Of a stretch of DNA of 7,387 nt, positions 5,420 to 7,387 are shown in pieces. The notes beneath the pieces are model-generated. The model had not been told where the DNA came from. It saw nothing but the letters and a program-made list of their open reading frames with translations, and searched no databases. This DNA comes from Acidobacteriota bacterium. Lineage in GTDB: Bacteria > Acidobacteriota > Terriglobia > Acidiferrales > UBA7541. The stretch is taken from the NCBI GenBank assembly GCA_028876695.1, contig JAGWRH010000177.1, forward strand, positions 1 through 7,387, read 5' to 3'. A program made the translations under genes and the position numbers. Numbering within the stretch: position 1 is the first letter of the stretch; every line of letters begins with the position of its first letter.

Positions 5420-6925
5420 CTACTGCGCTTGCACGACGATGTAGCTGGTAATCCCCTGGTGATTGATGAGCAGCAGGACCGACTGGTTGCCCGCTGCGGA
5501 AACGGCGTCGCGGTACTGCTGCACGTTGTTGACCGGCTTGTGGTTCACTTCCTGTATCACGTCGCCCCGCTGAATACCGGAGGCAGCCGCACTGCTGCTG
5601 GGATCGACCGAGTCAATTACCACACCATGCGTACCCGACGGCAGGTTCAGCTGATTGGCGATATCCGGAGTGAGCGTTTCGACCTGGACGCCCTTCATGA
5701 CGCCCGGGCCCTGCTCGCCCTGCGGACCATTGTTCTCATTGTTCTGCCCGAGGTTTCCCGGGAGCGTGCCAAGAGTGACCGGGACTTCCACCGACTTGCC
5801 ATCGCGCCACACGGAAAGATGGACGGTTGTCCCCGGGGGCGATTGTGAAATCTTGAGCTGTAACTGGGAGTTGGTGTTCATTGGCTCGCCGTTGACGGCC
5901 GTGATGATGTCGCCTCGCCGGAGCCCGGCGCGCGCGCCTGGCGTATCCGGCGAAACATCGTTGACGAGCACCCCGTTGGTTCCGCTGTAGCCGAACTGCT
6001 TCGCAAGTTCGGGTGTCAGATTTCCGATGTAGATGCCGAGGTACCCGCGAATCACTTTGCCGTGGGCGATGATTTGATTCATTACGGAGCGGGCCATGTT
6101 GATGGGGATCGCGAACCCGATGCCGACGTTACCGCCCCCGCCGCCCGATTCAATAGCCGTGTTGATGCCCACGAGATCGCCGTGAAGGTCGATCATTGCG
6201 CCGCCGGAGTTTCCCGGATTGATGGAAGCATCGGTCTGGATGAAGTCCTCATAGCTCTCGATGCCGAGATTGCTGCGTCCCGTGGCGCTAACGATCCCCA
6301 TTGTTGCCGTGCCCTGCAGACCAAACGGCTCGCCGATGGCGAATACGATATCGCCGACTTGCAGCTTGGAGGAGTCTCCCACAGGCAGGACGGGAAGACC
6401 GGTGGCGTCAATCTTTAGAACGGCAATGTCCGAACCCTTATCACTGCCAACTACTTTGGCGCTGTACTCTTTCTTGTTGGACAAAGTGACTTTGATATCG
6501 GATGCGCCGTTGATGACGTGGTCGTTCGTCAGAATCAGTCCATCGGACCGGAGAATCACGCCGGAGCCAAGGCTCTCTTCGCGCTGAGGGGCCGGCTGCC
6601 CGAATCCGAATTGATCGCCGAAAAATTGCCGGAAGAACGGATCGCTAAAGGGCGAGCCACCCCGCGGCTTGACGACCTTGGAAGAGTGGATGTTCACGAC
6701 GGCGGGCAGCGCAGGCTTCAGGACGGACGCGAAGCCGTTCTTGAAGTTGCCCAGCGAGAGCGGCGCACCGTCGCTCGCCAGCGTCAATCCGGCGACCGGC
6801 GCGCCGAATACTTCGTGATTCGACCAATCCCGGAAGGTAAGCGCAAGGACACCTCCGCAAATGAGCGCCGTGACTACCGCCACCGTGGCGACCCACCGAG
6901 GAACGTGCAAACTCGGACTTTTCAT
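5420..6925 (-). CDS. HtrA/DegP-type periplasmic serine protease (Do-like), two PDZ domains
   Basis: A 501-residue S1C family protease for quality control of misfolded envelope proteins. An N-terminal membrane anchor or uncleaved signal lies at 11-30. The trypsin-like domain at about 65-285 carries the full triad: His136 in LTNDHVI, Asp166 in GSDIAVLKID, and Ser240 in INPGNSGGAM. A Phe/Gly-rich stretch at 92-110 (DPFFRQFFGDQFGFG) corresponds to the LA-loop region typical of DegP/DegQ. PDZ1 is at about 290-385 (GYLGI onward, then GLRRGDIITAVNG). An Asn/Gly/Gln linker follows at 388-408, and PDZ2 at about 409-498 (GIQRGDVIQEVN). The length and two PDZ domains match the DegP/DegQ/MucD group; which orthologue is not decidable here. 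The ATG at 6925 has AAGGAG about 9 bases upstream. It is a single gene, with gaps of about 400 bp on either side. Confidence 0.96.
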   Translation of the reverse strand: MKSPSLHVPRWVATVAVVTALICGGVLALTFRDWSNHEVFGAPVAGLTLASDGAPLSLGNFKNGFASVLKPALPAVVNIHSSKVVKPRGGSPFSDPFFRQFFGDQFGFGQPAPQREESLGSGVILRSDGLILTNDHVINGASDIKVTLSNKKEYSAKVVGSDKGSDIAVLKIDATGLPVLPVGDSSKLQVGDIVFAIGEPFGLQGTATMGIVSATGRSNLGIESYEDFIQTDASINPGNSGGAMIDLHGDLVGINTAIESGGGGGNVGIGFAIPINMARSVMNQIIAHGKVIRGYLGIYIGNLTPELAKQFGYSGTNGVLVNDVSPDTPGARAGLRRGDIITAVNGEPMNTNSQLQLKISQSPPGTTVHLSVWRDGKSVEVPVTLGTLPGNLGQNNENNGPQGEQGPGVMKGVQVETLTPDIANQLNLPSGTHGVVIDSVDPSSSAAASGIQRGDVIQEVNHKPVNNVQQYRDAVSAAGNQSVLLLINHQGITSYIVVQAQ

Positions 6926-7144
6926 GAAATCTCTCTCCTTCTCGACCCCGCGGGCATCGCGCCCAGCGTCGGGGGTACGGACATGTGTTTAGACGTGGCT
7001 CACGGCAATTTGTGTGCTGAATGCGAAGTCGCGAAGCGCCGCCCGGGGGCTTCCCGGAAAACTCGTGGCGCGAAATTTCGTGCCTACGCCCGGTCGTAAA
7101 TGAGGGACAGACATGCATTGGCGCGGGACGGACCCGCCAACTCC

Positions 7145-7159
7145 GCAGCGAATCGCTGC
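7145..7159. repeat. 15-bp near-perfect dyad next to the htrA promoter candidate
   Basis: GCAGCGAATCGCTGC is a 7-bp dyad around a single central base; as RNA it gives a 6-bp stem with a 3-base loop. It lies about 15 bases downstream of the -10 box on the minus strand, just past the expected transcription start. That is a usual position for a repressor operator or for a 5' stabilising hairpin. Which of these, if either, is inference. Confidence 0.45.
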
Positions 7160-7173
7160 ACGCCCGCTCTTTG

Positions 7174-7179
7174 ATTATA
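7174..7179 (-). promoter_or_regulatory. Candidate htrA promoter -10 box
   Basis: The minus strand reads TATAAT, a perfect sigma-70 -10 hexamer in otherwise GC-rich DNA. The best-placed -35 (TCGCTG with 16-base spacing) matches only two of six positions, so activation by a regulator or a different -35 is possible. Predicted start is near 7166, about 240 bases before the ATG at 6925. Confidence 0.4.
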
Positions 7180-7317
7180 GATGCAGGCCGGGGTTCAGCG
7201 ATGCTGGCGACCGCCCGCGAATCGCCGCGGTAGTCACGATCCCGAGCAGCGATCGCCGGGCAGAGATGCCGATTCACCACCCGATCGCCCGCCTGCGGCA
7301 CGAGCTAACCCGAATTG

Positions 7318-7387
7318 CTACACGACCAATCGGGCGATGAAAAAGGCGGCGGCCGCGGCCAAGCCCCCGACCAGGACGGTTTGCAAC
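7318..7387 (-). CDS. C-terminal fragment of a membrane protein, VIT1/CCC1-like tail
   Basis: Only the last 22 codons and a TAG stop lie in the window; the gene enters from the right edge. The tail reads LQTVLVGGLAAAAAFFIARLVV, one hydrophobic helix with a small-residue Gly/Ala core ending in Ala-Arg-Leu. This resembles the final transmembrane helix of VIT1/CCC1 family iron/manganese transporters and of rubrerythrin-VIT fusions, whose last helix often reads like (Q/T)xxxGxxAAxxxxxIGRL. The fragment is too short to be sure. It is transcribed in the same direction as the htrA-like gene but is separated from it by about 390 bp. Confidence 0.5.
   Translation of the reverse strand, partial: LQTVLVGGLAAAAAFFIARLVV

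Larger units (their letters stand above)
6926..7317. other. Upstream region of the htrA-like gene
   Basis: About 390 bp without a recognisable gene. An open frame runs through it on the minus strand into the htrA gene in another phase, but its product is Arg/Cys/Pro-rich and looks like a shadow. The region contains the TATAAT box and dyad listed separately, giving a possible leader of about 240 nucleotides. A weak CCGGG/CCCGG hairpin lies at 7043-7057. No clear terminator for the incoming gene at 7318 is visible. Confidence 0.55.

Noticed and set aside
7249..7256. GCGATCGC octamer (HIP1-like, cyanobacterial)
   Set aside because: I found it once here; HIP1 is meaningful only when strongly over-represented, and the genes do not suggest a cyanobacterium.
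6645..7301. Minus-strand open frame of 218 codons overlapping the htrA start
   Set aside because: It overlaps the clear HtrA N-terminus in another phase and encodes an Arg/Cys/Pro-rich product with no motif, typical of a GC-rich shadow frame.
1..7387. CRISPR array, transposon or prophage
   Set aside because: I saw no regularly spaced identical repeats, terminal inverted repeats with target duplications, transposase, integrase or phage genes.

Overview
The window looks like a chromosomal stretch from a GC-rich Gram-negative bacterium, most probably an Acidobacteriota relative (Solibacter/Terriglobia type). The clues are a TonB-family protein, a DegP/HtrA periplasmic protease and signal-peptide exports, which imply an outer membrane. 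A further clue is a peptidase-M48-like protein with a LolA-like N-terminal region, a combination I associate from memory with acidobacterial genomes. No taxonomic marker gene is present, so the phylum is inference.

Layout from left to right: (1) a small plus-strand membrane protein of the DUF4337 type (18-560). (2) Convergent to it, a minus-strand class IV PLP aminotransferase / aminodeoxychorismate-lyase-like enzyme (689-1564). (3) A gene-free gap of about 600 bp (1565-2164) with several inverted repeats. (4) A minus-strand pair, tonB-like gene (4005-5003) then a degenerate M48 peptidase-like exported protein (2165-3979), separated by 25 bp and likely one transcription unit. (5) A gap of about 400 bp (5004-5419) ending in a perfect 13-bp inverted repeat and a short tandem repeat. 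(6) A minus-strand htrA/degP-type serine protease with a complete catalytic triad and two PDZ domains (5420-6925). (7) A gap of about 390 bp with a perfect TATAAT box and an adjoining 15-bp dyad, probably the htrA control region. (8) The last 22 codons of a minus-strand membrane protein entering from the right edge, with a tail like those of VIT1/CCC1 transporters.

The coherent theme is the cell envelope: periplasmic proteolysis and quality control (HtrA), energy coupling to the outer membrane (TonB) and an exported non-catalytic M48 homologue that may act as a scaffold or chaperone. The most interesting item is that M48-like protein. Its sequence around the expected HExxH zinc motif is well preserved, but the motif itself reads QDLAD, and the expected third ligand also appears lost. 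It looks like a pseudoprotease kept for another job next to a TonB gene. I saw no mobile element, CRISPR array, tRNA or rRNA, and no convincing multi-gene novel system.
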